A stretch of DNA of 55,303 bases from an uncultured SAR116 cluster alpha proteobacterium (GTDB lineage Bacteria; Pseudomonadota; Alphaproteobacteria; Puniceispirillales; GCA-002684695). Position numbers and translations under genes: made by a program. Positions 18,663 through 28,116 of this stretch are shown piece after piece. How positions within the stretch are numbered: position 1 is the first letter of the stretch; each line of letters opens with the position of its first letter. The DNA is taken from contig CACAIE010000009.1 in NCBI GenBank assembly GCA_902532475.1, positions 1 to 55,303 of the forward strand, in the 5' to 3' direction. The notes beneath the pieces are model-generated. The model was not told the origin of the DNA. It did not search any database and worked only from the letters and a program-made list of their open reading frames with translations.

Positions 18663-19769
18663 ATGAATATTGAAGTTGAAAATAAAGTTTCTGAAATTAA
18701 ACATATAATATCCCTGTTAAAGGATCATTCCAATATTGATGAAGCTAAAGAAAGGTTAAAAAAATTAATTGAAGAAACTCAAGCAACTAATCTTTGGGAT
18801 GACAGAGAAAATGCTGAAAAGTTATTTAAAGAAAAAAATTACCTAGAAAAAAATATTACTTCAATATTAAACTTGGAATCAGAAATATTTGACGTTGAGG
18901 AGTTAATGAAAATTGGTCTTCAAGAAAAAGACGAAATTATAGTTAAGGAAGCTGAAGAGAACATAATAGAGCTTTTAGCAGAATGCAAAATAAAACAACT
19001 CGAAACTCTCCTTTCAGGAGAAGCGGATGCAAATGATTGTTATATTGAAATTCATCCCGGAGCAGGAGGGACAGAGGCTCAAGATTGGGCAAATATGCTT
19101 TCAAGGATGTATCAAAGATGGGCAGAAAACAAAAATTTTACAAAAGAAATTTTAGAAGAAACCAATGGTGAAGAAGCAGGAATTAAGTCAATTACAATGC
19201 GTTTCAATGGTGACAATGCTTATGGTTGGTCAAAAACTGAGTCAGGAATTCATAGGCTGGTAAGGATTTCGCCTTTTGATAGCGCATCAAGAAGGCATAC
19301 TTCTTTTGCATCTGTTTGGGTTTATCCAGTGGTCGACGATAAAATTGATATACAAGTTGAAGAAAAAGATCTTAGAGTAGATACGTATAGAAGTAGTGGG
19401 GCGGGAGGACAACATGTTAATACCACTGATAGTGCGGTAAGAATAACACACTTGCCTTCAGGTATTGCTGTTCAATGTCAAAGTGATAGAAGTCAGCACA
19501 GAAATAGAGCATCTGCAATGAATATGTTAAAAGCAAGGCTATACGAGAGAGAACTTCAAAAAAGAGAAGAGGAGGCAGGTGCACTTTCTTCTGAGAAAAC
19601 TGAAATTGGATGGGGCAATCAAATTAGATCTTATGTATTGCACCCCTACCACATGGTTAAAGATTTAAGGACGAATGTAGAAAAGGGCAATACACAGTCA
19701 GTATTGGATGGTGAAATAGACCTTTTTATTGAAGCAGCACTTACAAAAAAAATAGGCCTTAAAAATTAA
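18663..19769 (+). CDS. prfB: Peptide chain release factor 2
   Basis: A 368-residue RF2 that terminates translation at UGA and UAA. The stop-codon recognition tripeptide SPF is present in RISPFDSASRRH. The peptidyl-tRNA hydrolysis motif GGQ is at residues 248-250 in SSGAGGQHVNTTDSAVR. The reading frame is continuous from the ATG: no internal UGA with the usual CUU-UGA programmed frameshift is present, unlike E. coli prfB. It starts 16 bases after the PBP1A stop and its last four bases overlap the stop of the convergent peroxiredoxin gene. Confidence 0.96.
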   Translation: MNIEVENKVSEIKHIISLLKDHSNIDEAKERLKKLIEETQATNLWDDRENAEKLFKEKNYLEKNITSILNLESEIFDVEELMKIGLQEKDEIIVKEAEENIIELLAECKIKQLETLLSGEADANDCYIEIHPGAGGTEAQDWANMLSRMYQRWAENKNFTKEILEETNGEEAGIKSITMRFNGDNAYGWSKTESGIHRLVRISPFDSASRRHTSFASVWVYPVVDDKIDIQVEEKDLRVDTYRSSGAGGQHVNTTDSAVRITHLPSGIAVQCQSDRSQHRNRASAMNMLKARLYERELQKREEEAGALSSEKTEIGWGNQIRSYVLHPYHMVKDLRTNVEKGNTQSVLDGEIDLFIEAALTKKIGLKN

Positions 19770-20227
19770 GACAATTCAGATAATGTCTTAAGTACCTCTG
19801 AAGCGTGGTTAGGCACCTTGACTTTATCCCAAGTTTTCAACACTTTGCATTTTTCGTTAATTATAAAGGTACTCCTTTGAATGCCCATATAGCTTTTTCC
19901 ATACATGGATTTTTTGACCCAAACAGAAAATTGTTCACAAATATTGTTTTCAAAATCAGATCCTAATAAACACTTTAAATTATGTTTTTCTTTAAATTTT
20001 ATTTGCTTTTTAATAGGATCTTTTGAGATCCCTAATACAACTGCATTTAATTTATTAAAATCATTAATCAACTTGCTAAAATCAATGGCTTCCTTTGTAC
20101 AACCAGATGTATCAGCTCTAGGAAAGAAAAATATTACAAATTTATTTTTATTTATTGTCTTTAGTTCAAAATTGCCATTGTCGGTTGGAATTGAAAACGC
20201 AGCAATAATATCACCTTCTTTAACCAT
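19766..20227 (-). CDS. bcp: Thiol peroxidase of the Bcp/PrxQ family
   Basis: A peroxiredoxin of about 153 residues that reduces hydroperoxides in the cytoplasm using a peroxidatic cysteine. The active site is ADTSGCTKEA, a slight variant of the common DxTPGCTxEA, with Ser in place of Pro before Gly. Further family segments are VLGISKD, FKEKHNLKCLLGSD and GIQRSTFIINE. A second cysteine (NLKCLL, and NNICEQF) could be the resolving one. An ATG four codons upstream (20239) is possible, but the ATG at 20227 has GGAG six bases before it. Convergent overlap with prfB is four bases. Confidence 0.9.
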   Translation of the reverse strand: MVKEGDIIAAFSIPTDNGNFELKTINKNKFVIFFFPRADTSGCTKEAIDFSKLINDFNKLNAVVLGISKDPIKKQIKFKEKHNLKCLLGSDFENNICEQFSVWVKKSMYGKSYMGIQRSTFIINEKCKVLKTWDKVKVPNHASEVLKTLSELS

Positions 20228-20328
20228 AGATGTCTCCATAAATTAGTAGCAAAAAAATTAAACTCTTATATTATTTAATATAAAAGCTTTGAAAGTCTAG
20301 GATAATAAATCTAGAGGTAAATTTTTTA

Positions 20329-23300
20329 ATGAAAAAATTAGGGTTTTTCATAACCAATTTATTCGCATCTGCTACCGCAGTATTAATGGTTATTGTTTTT
20401 ATTTTGCTTTGGCAAACTTCATCGGTTTTAGTTAACCTTGAGGGGTTATCTAAAGTTATTGAAGATAATTTATCTAATGATGAACTTGGCTTATCAGTTG
20501 AAATAGAAGATGTTAAATTAAATTTAGGGGATGTAAAAAATCTAATAGGAATTAAAGCTGAAAAAGTAAAGATTCTATATAAAAATGAAAACATTTTCAT
20601 CAAAAAAGCCGAAGCTTACTTTTCTTTAATTGGACTTTTTTCGGGAAAATTTAAAACTGAGAAAGTCCTTTTAGAAGAGGTTAACCTAGATATATATCAA
20701 GAAACATCAACTAATCTAAATAATGCAAATTTTAAAAAATGGGTTCTCCCAAAATTTATAAAAGATGTAATTTTATTAAATAGACAAGAAATAAAAAGCA
20801 ATAATAACGCTATTCAGAATTTCTTGAAAAGTGAGTTTATAATATCCGAAAGTGTAATCAATTTAAGATTGAATGATAAAGTTGAACAATTAAATAATAT
20901 TAATTTCTCAATAAAAAACAAACCTCAAGATTTTAACATTTCGGGCGATTTTTTTTTCAATAATGTTAAAGAAAAAATTCTATTTTCTATTTCTCAATTT
21001 AATGAAAACTTGAGGTTAGATTTTAATTTTTACGAATTTCCATTTAATAAAATAGAAAGTCTTTTAATAAATTCAAATTTTAATGAAGAGATTTTAATAA
21101 GTGGCAATGTTGATTTTAACTTTGATCAAAAATTCAACCCAAATTTTTTGAAGGGAAACTTAGATCTTTCAAACTTAGAAAGTACTAAAAATAATTTTAT
21201 TCATATTAGTTCTGAAGATCCGATTAGAAGTGGAAAATTAGATTTATATTACCAATTTAAATCAGATCAATTGAAAATAAATAATTTGCTATTATCAAAT
21301 ATTGACAGTTCAATTGCAGAAGGTTCTTTTCAGTTTAGTCACTTGACAGCAGACAACTCTAATCTTTCATTTGATCTTAAACTTGACCAAATTGGAACTC
21401 AAGTATTCTCACAAAATATCTTGAGCAATTTTGCACCATTAGAGTTATCCAATGGTTATTTTAGTGATTTGGATGTTAAAGGAAATATTATTTTAGACAA
21501 TGAAACTTTTGAATATCAAATTGAGGATCTAGAAGTCAAAGGTGAGATAAAAAAATTAAAAATACTCTCAAAAGATAATTCTTTAAAATACTTTACTAAA
21601 GAAATAAATACTCAGTTTGTTGCGAATCTGGGCAAAGAGATGATCTTGAAAAAGCTGGATGCCCATGTCCAAATAAATAATTTTTTCTTTCATAAAAAGG
21701 GTATGGAAAAGGAACTTAATTTTGTGAAAACTGATTTTGATTTAAGCTTTATAAAGGATAAAATTGTATTATCAAATCTGAATCTACATACCATAGACAA
21801 TAAAAACTTTACAGGAAAGGCAATTGTAAATTTAACAAGAAACAACAATCTTGCTAATGTTGAAGTTAATTTATTGAGTGATAGGATTGACTATAATTGG
21901 CTAGCAAATATTTGGCCGGACGGCTTTGGGGAAAAGAGTAGGAAATGGTTAAAAACCAAAGTTCAAGGAGGATATGGTGAGGAGTATAATTTAATTTTAG
22001 GTTTAAATTATAATAATCAAACATTTAATGTAGAGCGATTTAATCTTGGATGGATGCATAAAAACTCTGAAATAAGCTTTTATAAAGGTTTGCCTAAAGC
22101 AAAAGTTCCAGAAGCAAAAGTTAGTATAAATCAAGATGAAATGAGAGTGGATTTTCAAGAGTTTACAATTTCTGGCATTACATTAGATAAAGGTGAATTA
22201 CATATAGCTCCAGTATTTAATAAAGGAGCTAAAGCAAGTATGAAATTATTTGGCCATTCTGAAGCCGCAGAGATCTTAGGTTTTTTAAATGAGAGAGACC
22301 TTGACTTGTTGTCAAAGAATAAAATTGGCACTCTTGCAGAAGGGAAGATTTCATTTAACTCATTTTTTAAATGGCCAATTAAAGAGAAATTTCCAAAAAA
22401 AGAGTTTAATTGGAAAATTCAAGCTTCCAGCGAAAATGTTGATTTATATTCTTTGCCTTACAATCTTAAAATTACAGATTCAAAAATAAGCGTTCTTTCA
22501 CAAAAGAATTTTTTTCAATTTACCAGTGTTGGTAAGGTAAATAATATACAAAGTGAAATTGAAATATCAAAAAGTGAAAATTACAAACCAAAAGCTTTAA
22601 TCAAATTTCCTAAAAGTAAAGAGTTAGCAAACTTAATTTCTGAATTTTCAAAGCAAGATATTACTGGTAAGTTAGGAGGATTAGTAGAGATAGACAGTCT
22701 TGAATTAAACAATTTATTTTCAACTGCAATGATTGAATTGGAAGATGCGCATATTAAATTTCCACTAATAAACTATGAAAAAGAAAAAGGGGTGAGAGGT
22801 TTGATTCACTGCAATTTAAACTTTCATGGAGGCGAATTAAAAAATATACCTAAAATTCAAGGTGAAATTGGTTCAATTGCTTTTATTGGAAAACTCAATC
22901 TAATTGAAGGGAAAATCAACAATGCAGAATTTTCTTATATTTCTTACCCAGGGACTTCAATTAGTAATTTTGAATTAATAAAAAATAAATCTGCAGATTT
23001 TAAGGTTGAAATGGCTTCTGAGAAAATTAATTTAAATCATTTAATTAAATACATTGGTGAAAATAATTCAAATTCTTCTGAATTAAATTTATCTTTTGAT
23101 TTAAAAAGTGATTTGTTTTTGCTGCCTGGGAATTTAGAAATGTATGGAAGCATTGTAGGAAATTATAATACCACTCAAAAACTTAATGCTGATGTTATGG
23201 GTGACATCAAAGTTAATGATCAAATTTCAATTGAAAACACTAAAGTTAATGCCAAAATAAATAATGGACAGCTTATATTTAAAGGCAGTGGTAAAATCAA

Positions 23301-23970
23301 TCAGACTCCCGTTAAATTAGATATGAAAAACTCAGATAACAGTAAAGGCAAAGTCTTGGTTATTGCTGGCAAAAATGCAGGAAAGATTTTAAGTGGTTTA
23401 GATGTTACACAGTTTGTTGAAGGAGGCGATGTAGAGATTAATATTAACTTAGAGGAAAACAACTTTAATAACTATGATGCAACAATAGATATTTCAAAAT
23501 TTAATGTTGTCAATGCGCCTATATTAGTTCGTTTAATTTCAACATTAAGTTTAACTGGTCTTCTCAATTTATTGGAAGAGAAAGGAATTTATTTTGAAAG
23601 GGGTGTAGCTAAGATAAAAAAGGTCAATGATACATTGAAAATAGAATCAATTTATGCAATTGGTGAAGCCATGGCAATTTCTTTAGATGGATGGATTAAT
23701 AAAAATAAAGATGTCTTGCAAGTTCATGGTACTATTGCTCCAGCAACATTGTTAAATAAATTGTTAGAGACTGTTCCACTATTAAGTGAATTGCTAATTG
23801 GTGGTGATAAAGCTGGTATAGTGATAACAGAGTTTAGATTAGACGGGCCAATCTCAAAACCAATGATTTCATTTAGGCCTTTATCATCTGCACCAGGTTT
23901 GTTGAGGGATATTTTTAATGTTTTTAGAAGTGACAAAAGAATCCTGAATGATGAAAGTTCTCAAAACTAA
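20329..23970 (+). CDS. AsmA-like/YhdP-family envelope lipid-transport protein
   Basis: A 1213-residue protein with one N-terminal membrane segment (residues about 5-28) and a very long repetitive beta-rich periplasmic body. This is the layout of the AsmA/YhdP/TamB-like proteins that bridge the envelope and move phospholipids to the outer membrane. Weakly repeated patterns such as 'NKIGTLAEGKISFNS' and 'IEGKINNAEFSY' recur, and the C-terminal segment FRLDGPISKPMISFRPL is typical of AsmA-like (DUF3971) proteins in alphaproteobacteria. It is unusually rich in Asn, Lys and Ile, in keeping with the AT-rich genome. It stands alone between convergent neighbours, 103 bases after the bcp start. Confidence 0.85.
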   Translation: MKKLGFFITNLFASATAVLMVIVFILLWQTSSVLVNLEGLSKVIEDNLSNDELGLSVEIEDVKLNLGDVKNLIGIKAEKVKILYKNENIFIKKAEAYFSLIGLFSGKFKTEKVLLEEVNLDIYQETSTNLNNANFKKWVLPKFIKDVILLNRQEIKSNNNAIQNFLKSEFIISESVINLRLNDKVEQLNNINFSIKNKPQDFNISGDFFFNNVKEKILFSISQFNENLRLDFNFYEFPFNKIESLLINSNFNEEILISGNVDFNFDQKFNPNFLKGNLDLSNLESTKNNFIHISSEDPIRSGKLDLYYQFKSDQLKINNLLLSNIDSSIAEGSFQFSHLTADNSNLSFDLKLDQIGTQVFSQNILSNFAPLELSNGYFSDLDVKGNIILDNETFEYQIEDLEVKGEIKKLKILSKDNSLKYFTKEINTQFVANLGKEMILKKLDAHVQINNFFFHKKGMEKELNFVKTDFDLSFIKDKIVLSNLNLHTIDNKNFTGKAIVNLTRNNNLANVEVNLLSDRIDYNWLANIWPDGFGEKSRKWLKTKVQGGYGEEYNLILGLNYNNQTFNVERFNLGWMHKNSEISFYKGLPKAKVPEAKVSINQDEMRVDFQEFTISGITLDKGELHIAPVFNKGAKASMKLFGHSEAAEILGFLNERDLDLLSKNKIGTLAEGKISFNSFFKWPIKEKFPKKEFNWKIQASSENVDLYSLPYNLKITDSKISVLSQKNFFQFTSVGKVNNIQSEIEISKSENYKPKALIKFPKSKELANLISEFSKQDITGKLGGLVEIDSLELNNLFSTAMIELEDAHIKFPLINYEKEKGVRGLIHCNLNFHGGELKNIPKIQGEIGSIAFIGKLNLIEGKINNAEFSYISYPGTSISNFELIKNKSADFKVEMASEKINLNHLIKYIGENNSNSSELNLSFDLKSDLFLLPGNLEMYGSIVGNYNTTQKLNADVMGDIKVNDQISIENTKVNAKINNGQLIFKGSGKINQTPVKLDMKNSDNSKGKVLVIAGKNAGKILSGLDVTQFVEGGDVEININLEENNFNNYDATIDISKFNVVNAPILVRLISTLSLTGLLNLLEEKGIYFERGVAKIKKVNDTLKIESIYAIGEAMAISLDGWINKNKDVLQVHGTIAPATLLNKLLETVPLLSELLIGGDKAGIVITEFRLDGPISKPMISFRPLSSAPGLLRDIFNVFRSDKRILNDESSQN

Positions 23971-23978
23971 TTAATTGC

Positions 23979-25226
23979 TTATATTAACAACACCACATGA
24001 TTTTTTTTCCCAGAAGAAACTTTTATAGTTCTACTCTTGCCAAAGTCTTTTTCATGAATTTGGTGGTTTTCATCTTTGCAGGGAACACCGTCAATCTTGG
24101 CCCCCCCACCATTAATAAGTCTTCTTGCTTCCCCTTTACTTTTGCATAATTGAGAATTACACAATGCGTCAACAAGTGAAATAGTTTTTGCTTCAGATAG
24201 TTGAATTTTATATTTTGGTAGTTGTTCGCCCAACTCTCCTTTCTCAAAAGTGTCTCTGGCTGAATGATAGGCTTTATCAGCAGCATTGTTGCCATGGCAT
24301 AGTTTTGTAACTTCGTTGGCTAGAATTATTTTAGCTTCATTAATTTCAGCCCCTTCAAGTTTTCTTAACTTTTCAATTTCATTTAAAGGTAATTCAGTAA
24401 ATAATTTTAAAAATCTTTCAACATCTTTATCTTCAGTGTTTCTCCAGAATTGCCAAAAATTCCAAACGCTTAAATTTTGTTCATTTAACCAAACTGCACC
24501 TTGTGCAGTTTTTCCCATTTTCAATCCAGAAGAAGTTGTAATTAATGGAGAAGTGAGACCAAAAACTTCTTTATGCTGCACTCTTCTAGTTAGGTCTATT
24601 CCTGAAACAATATTGCCCCATTGGTCGGATCCGCCCATTTGAAGAGTGCAATCAAGTTTACGGTTTAATTCAAGAAAATCATAAGCTTGTAGAATAGCAT
24701 AATTAAACTCGAGAAAAGAAAGCGGCTGTTCTCTTTCAAGTCTCAACTTAACAGATTCCATACTTAATAATCTATTTATTGAGAAATGCTGACCATAATT
24801 TCTTAAAAAAGGGATCAGTTCCAGATCATCCAGCCAATCAGTATTATCAATCATTATTGCATCACTTTCTGAATCCCCAAAAGTTAAATACTTTTCAAAT
24901 ATCTTTTTTATATTATTTTTGTTGGAATTGATTTGATCATTTGAAAGTAATGGTCTTGCTTCATCCTTACCAGAGGGGTCACCAATTTTTGTTGTTCCAC
25001 CTCCCATAAGAACAATTGGTTTGTGTCCTTTATTTTGAAGATGTCTTAACATCATTATCTGGGTTAGTGATCCAACATGTAAACTATTAGCGGTACAATC
25101 AAATCCAATGTATGCTGAAATTAATTTTGTATTGCAATGTAAATCTAAAGTTTCTAGGTCAGTGCATTGATGAATATAACCTCTTTCAGAGATAGTTTTA
25201 ATAAAATCAGATTTTAGAATAGTCAT
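23979..25226 (-). CDS. tyrS: Tyrosyl-tRNA synthetase
   Basis: A 415-residue class I aminoacyl-tRNA synthetase that charges tRNA-Tyr. The HIGH-type motif is LHVGSL in [14 protein letters not shown], preceded by the tyrosine-pocket residues. The KMSKS equivalent is [13 protein letters not shown], typical of bacterial TyrRS. Other visible landmarks are [10 protein letters not shown] and YAILQAYDF. The C-terminal S4-like RNA-binding domain starts near residue 350 with [19 protein letters not shown]. Two bases separate its start codon from the stop of the upstream alpha/beta hydrolase gene, so the two share a transcript. Confidence 0.97.
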   Translation of the reverse strand: MTILKSDFIKTISERGYIHQCTDLETLDLHCNTKLISAYIGFDCTANSLHVGSLTQIMMLRHLQNKGHKPIVLMGGGTTKIGDPSGKDEARPLLSNDQINSNKNNIKKIFEKYLTFGDSESDAIMIDNTDWLDDLELIPFLRNYGQHFSINRLLSMESVKLRLEREQPLSFLEFNYAILQAYDFLELNRKLDCTLQMGGSDQWGNIVSGIDLTRRVQHKEVFGLTSPLITTSSGLKMGKTAQGAVWLNEQNLSVWNFWQFWRNTEDKDVERFLKLFTELPLNEIEKLRKLEGAEINEAKIILANEVTKLCHGNNAADKAYHSARDTFEKGELGEQLPKYKIQLSEAKTISLVDALCNSQLCKSKGEARRLINGGGAKIDGVPCKDENHQIHEKDFGKSRTIKVSSGKKNHVVLLI

Positions 25227-25228
25227 AA

Positions 25229-25900
25229 TTACTTTTCATCATTAATGATAAAATTACCATCCTTGTCCAGTCGTCCATCTAGATAATCATTTATTGCTTT
25301 GACCATTTCATCATTGTGATCACTAAAATAATGATTTGCACCTTGAATAAATATATCCTTAATAACAGCGCCTTTCTGTATCGATATCTTTTCTAAAACT
25401 CTGGATAATGCGAAGGCCGGAACAATCTCATCTTCTGCCCCATGTAAAAATAAACCTGAAGAAGGGCAAGGTGCTAAAAATGCGAAATCTCTAATTAAAG
25501 CAGGCGCAGAAAGAGAAACAAAACCTTTTATTTCTGGCCTTCTCATCATTAATTGCATACCAATCCAGGAACCAAATGAAAAGCCAGCGACCCAGCAATG
25601 TGTTGCATTTGGGTTTTGAGTTTGTATCCAGTCCATAGCAGTTGCAGCGTCAGCCAATTCACCTTCGCCATCGTCATATGAACCCTGGCTTTTACCCACT
25701 CCTCTAAAGTTAAACCTTAAAGTTGAAAAATTTCTCTTAACAAACTCTTTATATAAACTAAAAATTACCTTGTTATTCATAGTTCCACCTTGATTAGGCT
25801 CTGGATGTAAAATAAGAGCTATAGGTGCTTCAAGATTTTTTGATGGGGTGTATCTTGCTTCTATTCGACCTTCCGGTCCATTAATAATAACTTCAGGCAT
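25229..25900 (-). CDS. Alpha/beta hydrolase (dienelactone-hydrolase-like small serine hydrolase)
   Basis: A 223-residue cytoplasmic alpha/beta hydrolase. The nucleophile elbow is GFSFGSW, the acid lies in HGAEDEIVP and the histidine in GANHYFSDH. The segment [16 protein letters not shown] followed by [19 protein letters not shown] is characteristic of a conserved bacterial subfamily with unknown substrate. It is the first gene of a two-gene unit with tyrS. The next gene, cysE, is divergent across 103 bases. Confidence 0.85.
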   Translation of the reverse strand: MPEVIINGPEGRIEARYTPSKNLEAPIALILHPEPNQGGTMNNKVIFSLYKEFVKRNFSTLRFNFRGVGKSQGSYDDGEGELADAATAMDWIQTQNPNATHCWVAGFSFGSWIGMQLMMRRPEIKGFVSLSAPALIRDFAFLAPCPSSGLFLHGAEDEIVPAFALSRVLEKISIQKGAVIKDIFIQGANHYFSDHNDEMVKAINDYLDGRLDKDGNFIINDEK

Positions 25901-26003
25901 AAAATTTTGGTTTTCTTGTAAGGTTAAAAATTAATACTATATTTACTATATTTAAATAAAAGGTACTCTTAACATACTTTTACATATTTTTTGAAGGAAA
26001 ATT

Positions 26004-26681
26004 TTGTTTACAAGAATAGTAAAAATGATTGAAGCGATAAAACGTAGAGATCCGGCATCCTCAAGTAGTTTTTGGATTTTGCTGTTGTACCCAAGTATTC
26101 ACGTTATGGTTTTCTATTATATTTCAAGATTTTTGTGGCTCAGAAATATTAAATCCCTCTCAAGATTAATTATGCAATTTGCAAGATTTTTGACAGGTAT
26201 TGAAATTCATCCTGGTGCAAAAATAGGGGATGGTTTTTTTATGGATCATGCGATGGGTATTGTAATAGGTGAAACTGCTGAAATTGGAGATAATGTAACA
26301 ATTTACCATGGAGTAACATTGGGAGGTATTATGCCAGCCTTTAAGTCAGATGAACAGCGTGGCATCAAAAGACATCCAACTTTAGGGGAAGGTGTAATAA
26401 TTGGTTCAGGAGCACAAATCCTGGGACCAATTACGATCGGATCGAACGCCAGAGTTGGTGCAAATTCAGTTGTATTAAAATCAATTCCAAATGATGTGTC
26501 TGTTGTTGGTATTCCTGCTCATGAAGTTGAAAAACAAAAATTAAACAATGAATTTCATGCTTATGGAACTGCTCAATCAGATGTAAATAAAATGGAAAAA
26601 TCAATTTCAAACGTAGAAAATGAGATAAGTTTACTAAAGAAAAAAATAGATTATTTAGAGAAAAAAAAATCAAAAAAATAA
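26004..26681 (+). CDS. cysE: Serine O-acetyltransferase
   Basis: A 225-residue serine acetyltransferase that makes O-acetylserine for cysteine synthesis. The left-handed beta-helix hexapeptide repeats run through IHPGAKIGDGFFMDHAMGIV, GETAEIGDNV, and PITIGSNARVGANSV. The catalytic His and Asp fall in DHAMG, and ITIYHGVTLGG-like sequence follows. The C terminus is a lysine-rich coiled-coil tail. This is the short, EpsC/NifP-like form lacking the long N-terminal domain of E. coli CysE. The start is a TTG preceded by AAGGA. One base separates it from the cysteine desulfurase gene, linking cysteine supply to sulfur mobilisation. Confidence 0.92.
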   Translation: MFTRIVKMIEAIKRRDPASSSSFWILLLYPSIHVMVFYYISRFLWLRNIKSLSRLIMQFARFLTGIEIHPGAKIGDGFFMDHAMGIVIGETAEIGDNVTIYHGVTLGGIMPAFKSDEQRGIKRHPTLGEGVIIGSGAQILGPITIGSNARVGANSVVLKSIPNDVSVVGIPAHEVEKQKLNNEFHAYGTAQSDVNKMEKSISNVENEISLLKKKIDYLEKKKSKK

Positions 26682-26682
26682 T

Positions 26683-27768
26683 ATGAGTATATATCTAGAC
26701 TATAACGCAACTACCCCATTAAGGGAAGAAGCCAAAATAGGCATGTTAGAGGTGATGGGGCCGCCCTATAATTCTTCTTCCGTACATTCTTATGGAAGGA
26801 AAGCTAAGTCTTATTTAGATGAAGCAAGGGATTTGGTTGCAACTCTGGTTAATGCCAGTAGAGATCAAATAATTTTTACCTCAGGAGGCACTGAAGCGAA
26901 TGCATTGATTATGCACTCTGCTAATTGTCCCCTGATAAGTTCAATAGAACACGAAGCGATCATCCAGTCATCTCATAATCCAACATTTCTTGAAGTAAAT
27001 GGAAATGGCCAAGTTAACTTAAATCAAGTTGAGAGCAAAATTTTAGAGGCAAAACCTGATATTCTTTCTGTAATGTGGGCTAATAACGAAACAGGTGTAA
27101 TACAACCTATTAATGAAATTGCTGAGATAGCTAATCATCACAATGTCCACATTCACTGTGATGCAATTCAAGCGGTTGGAAAAATTGAAATTGATTTTAA
27201 ATATTCAGGTTTGGATAGTTTGGCAATTTCCTCTCATAAAATCGGAGGACCTTCGGGAGTAGGCGCTCTTGTCGTATCTAGCCCTCTCAAATTAAATCCA
27301 ATCATTAGAGGGGGAGGGCAAGAAAGAGGATATCGTTCAGGAACTGAAAATGTACCAGGCATCGTGGGCTTTGGGGCTGCTGCTCGAAAAGCTTTATCAG
27401 AACTTAAAGCGTTTAGAAATATATCTAAAAAGCAAAGGCAATTTGAAAAAAAATTAAAAAAAAGTTTGTCTGAAATTATTATAATTGGTGAGAGTGTTGA
27501 AAGATTGGCAAATACTACATGTGTGTGTATGCCTCACTTGAGTTCAGAAGCTCAAGTAATTGCATTAGATTTAGAAGGCTTTGCGGTTTCAGCTGGCTCT
27601 GCATGTTCTTCTGGCAAGGTTAAGGAAAGCCATGTTCTGAAAGCTATGGGTTTAGATAGGGCTTCAAAAAATTCTATCAGGATAAGTAGTGGTTGGCAAA
27701 ATTCTGAAAATGATTTAGAAAAACTTGCTCAAGCATATATTGAATTGTACAAAAGATCATATAAATAA
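26683..27768 (+). CDS. Cysteine desulfurase (class V aminotransferase, NifS/IscS family)
   Basis: A 361-residue PLP enzyme that removes sulfur from cysteine as a protein persulfide. PLP-binding Lys186 is in ISSHKIGGPSG, the His-bearing segment is SIEHEAI, and the persulfide Cys308 is in SAGSACSSGKVKESHVL. Opening sequence IYLDYNATTPLREEA is typical. It is shorter than IscS and belongs to the NifS-like group. It lies between cysE and a 2Fe-2S ferredoxin, followed by mnmA. It is therefore the likely sulfur donor for tRNA 2-thiouridine and perhaps for Fe-S assembly. No IscU/SufU scaffold gene is present in the window. Confidence 0.93.
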   Translation: MSIYLDYNATTPLREEAKIGMLEVMGPPYNSSSVHSYGRKAKSYLDEARDLVATLVNASRDQIIFTSGGTEANALIMHSANCPLISSIEHEAIIQSSHNPTFLEVNGNGQVNLNQVESKILEAKPDILSVMWANNETGVIQPINEIAEIANHHNVHIHCDAIQAVGKIEIDFKYSGLDSLAISSHKIGGPSGVGALVVSSPLKLNPIIRGGGQERGYRSGTENVPGIVGFGAAARKALSELKAFRNISKKQRQFEKKLKKSLSEIIIIGESVERLANTTCVCMPHLSSEAQVIALDLEGFAVSAGSACSSGKVKESHVLKAMGLDRASKNSIRISSGWQNSENDLEKLAQAYIELYKRSYK

Positions 27769-27789
27769 ATACTAGAAGAGAATTATAAC

Positions 27790-28101
27790 ATGCCTAAAGT
27801 TACATTTATCACATTAGACGGTCAAAAACATGAGTTGGAAGCAGAAGAAGGTACAACTTTGATGGAAATTGGAAGAGATGCAAATTTAGGTATTGAGGGG
27901 ACCTGTGGTGGAAGTTTATCTTGTGCAACATGTCACGTAATTGTTGACCCTGAATGGTTTGAAAGAACAGGCAAACCAGATGTAGATGAAGAGGATATGC
28001 TTGATTTAGCTTTTGGATTAGAGCCTACTTCTAGATTGGGTTGCCAAATAAGATTAGATGACAATTTAGATGGTTTAGTAGTCAAGTTACCTGAAGAATG
28101 A
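27790..28101 (+). CDS. fdx: 2Fe-2S ferredoxin, adrenodoxin/Isc type
   Basis: A 103-residue ferredoxin with the adrenodoxin-type cluster motif: cysteines in GTCGGSLSCATCHV and the fourth in SRLGCQI. It carries the acidic segment VDEEDMLDLAFGLEP used to bind redox partners. Such ferredoxins feed electrons to Fe-S cluster assembly. It sits 21 bases after the cysteine desulfurase and 15 bases before mnmA in the same operon, which supports a role in sulfur and Fe-S metabolism rather than in a P450 system. Confidence 0.92.
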   Translation: MPKVTFITLDGQKHELEAEEGTTLMEIGRDANLGIEGTCGGSLSCATCHVIVDPEWFERTGKPDVDEEDMLDLAFGLEPTSRLGCQIRLDDNLDGLVVKLPEE

Positions 28102-28116
28102 GAAAAAGGCTTCAAT

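Noticed and set aside
18663-19769. Programmed +1 frameshift in prfB
   Set aside because: The frame is continuous from ATG to stop with no early in-frame UGA, so no frameshift is needed.
23979-24295. A 90-codon frame beside the 3' end of tyrS on the same strand
   Set aside because: It lies wholly inside tyrS in a different frame and repeats shifted fragments of that gene; it is a shadow.
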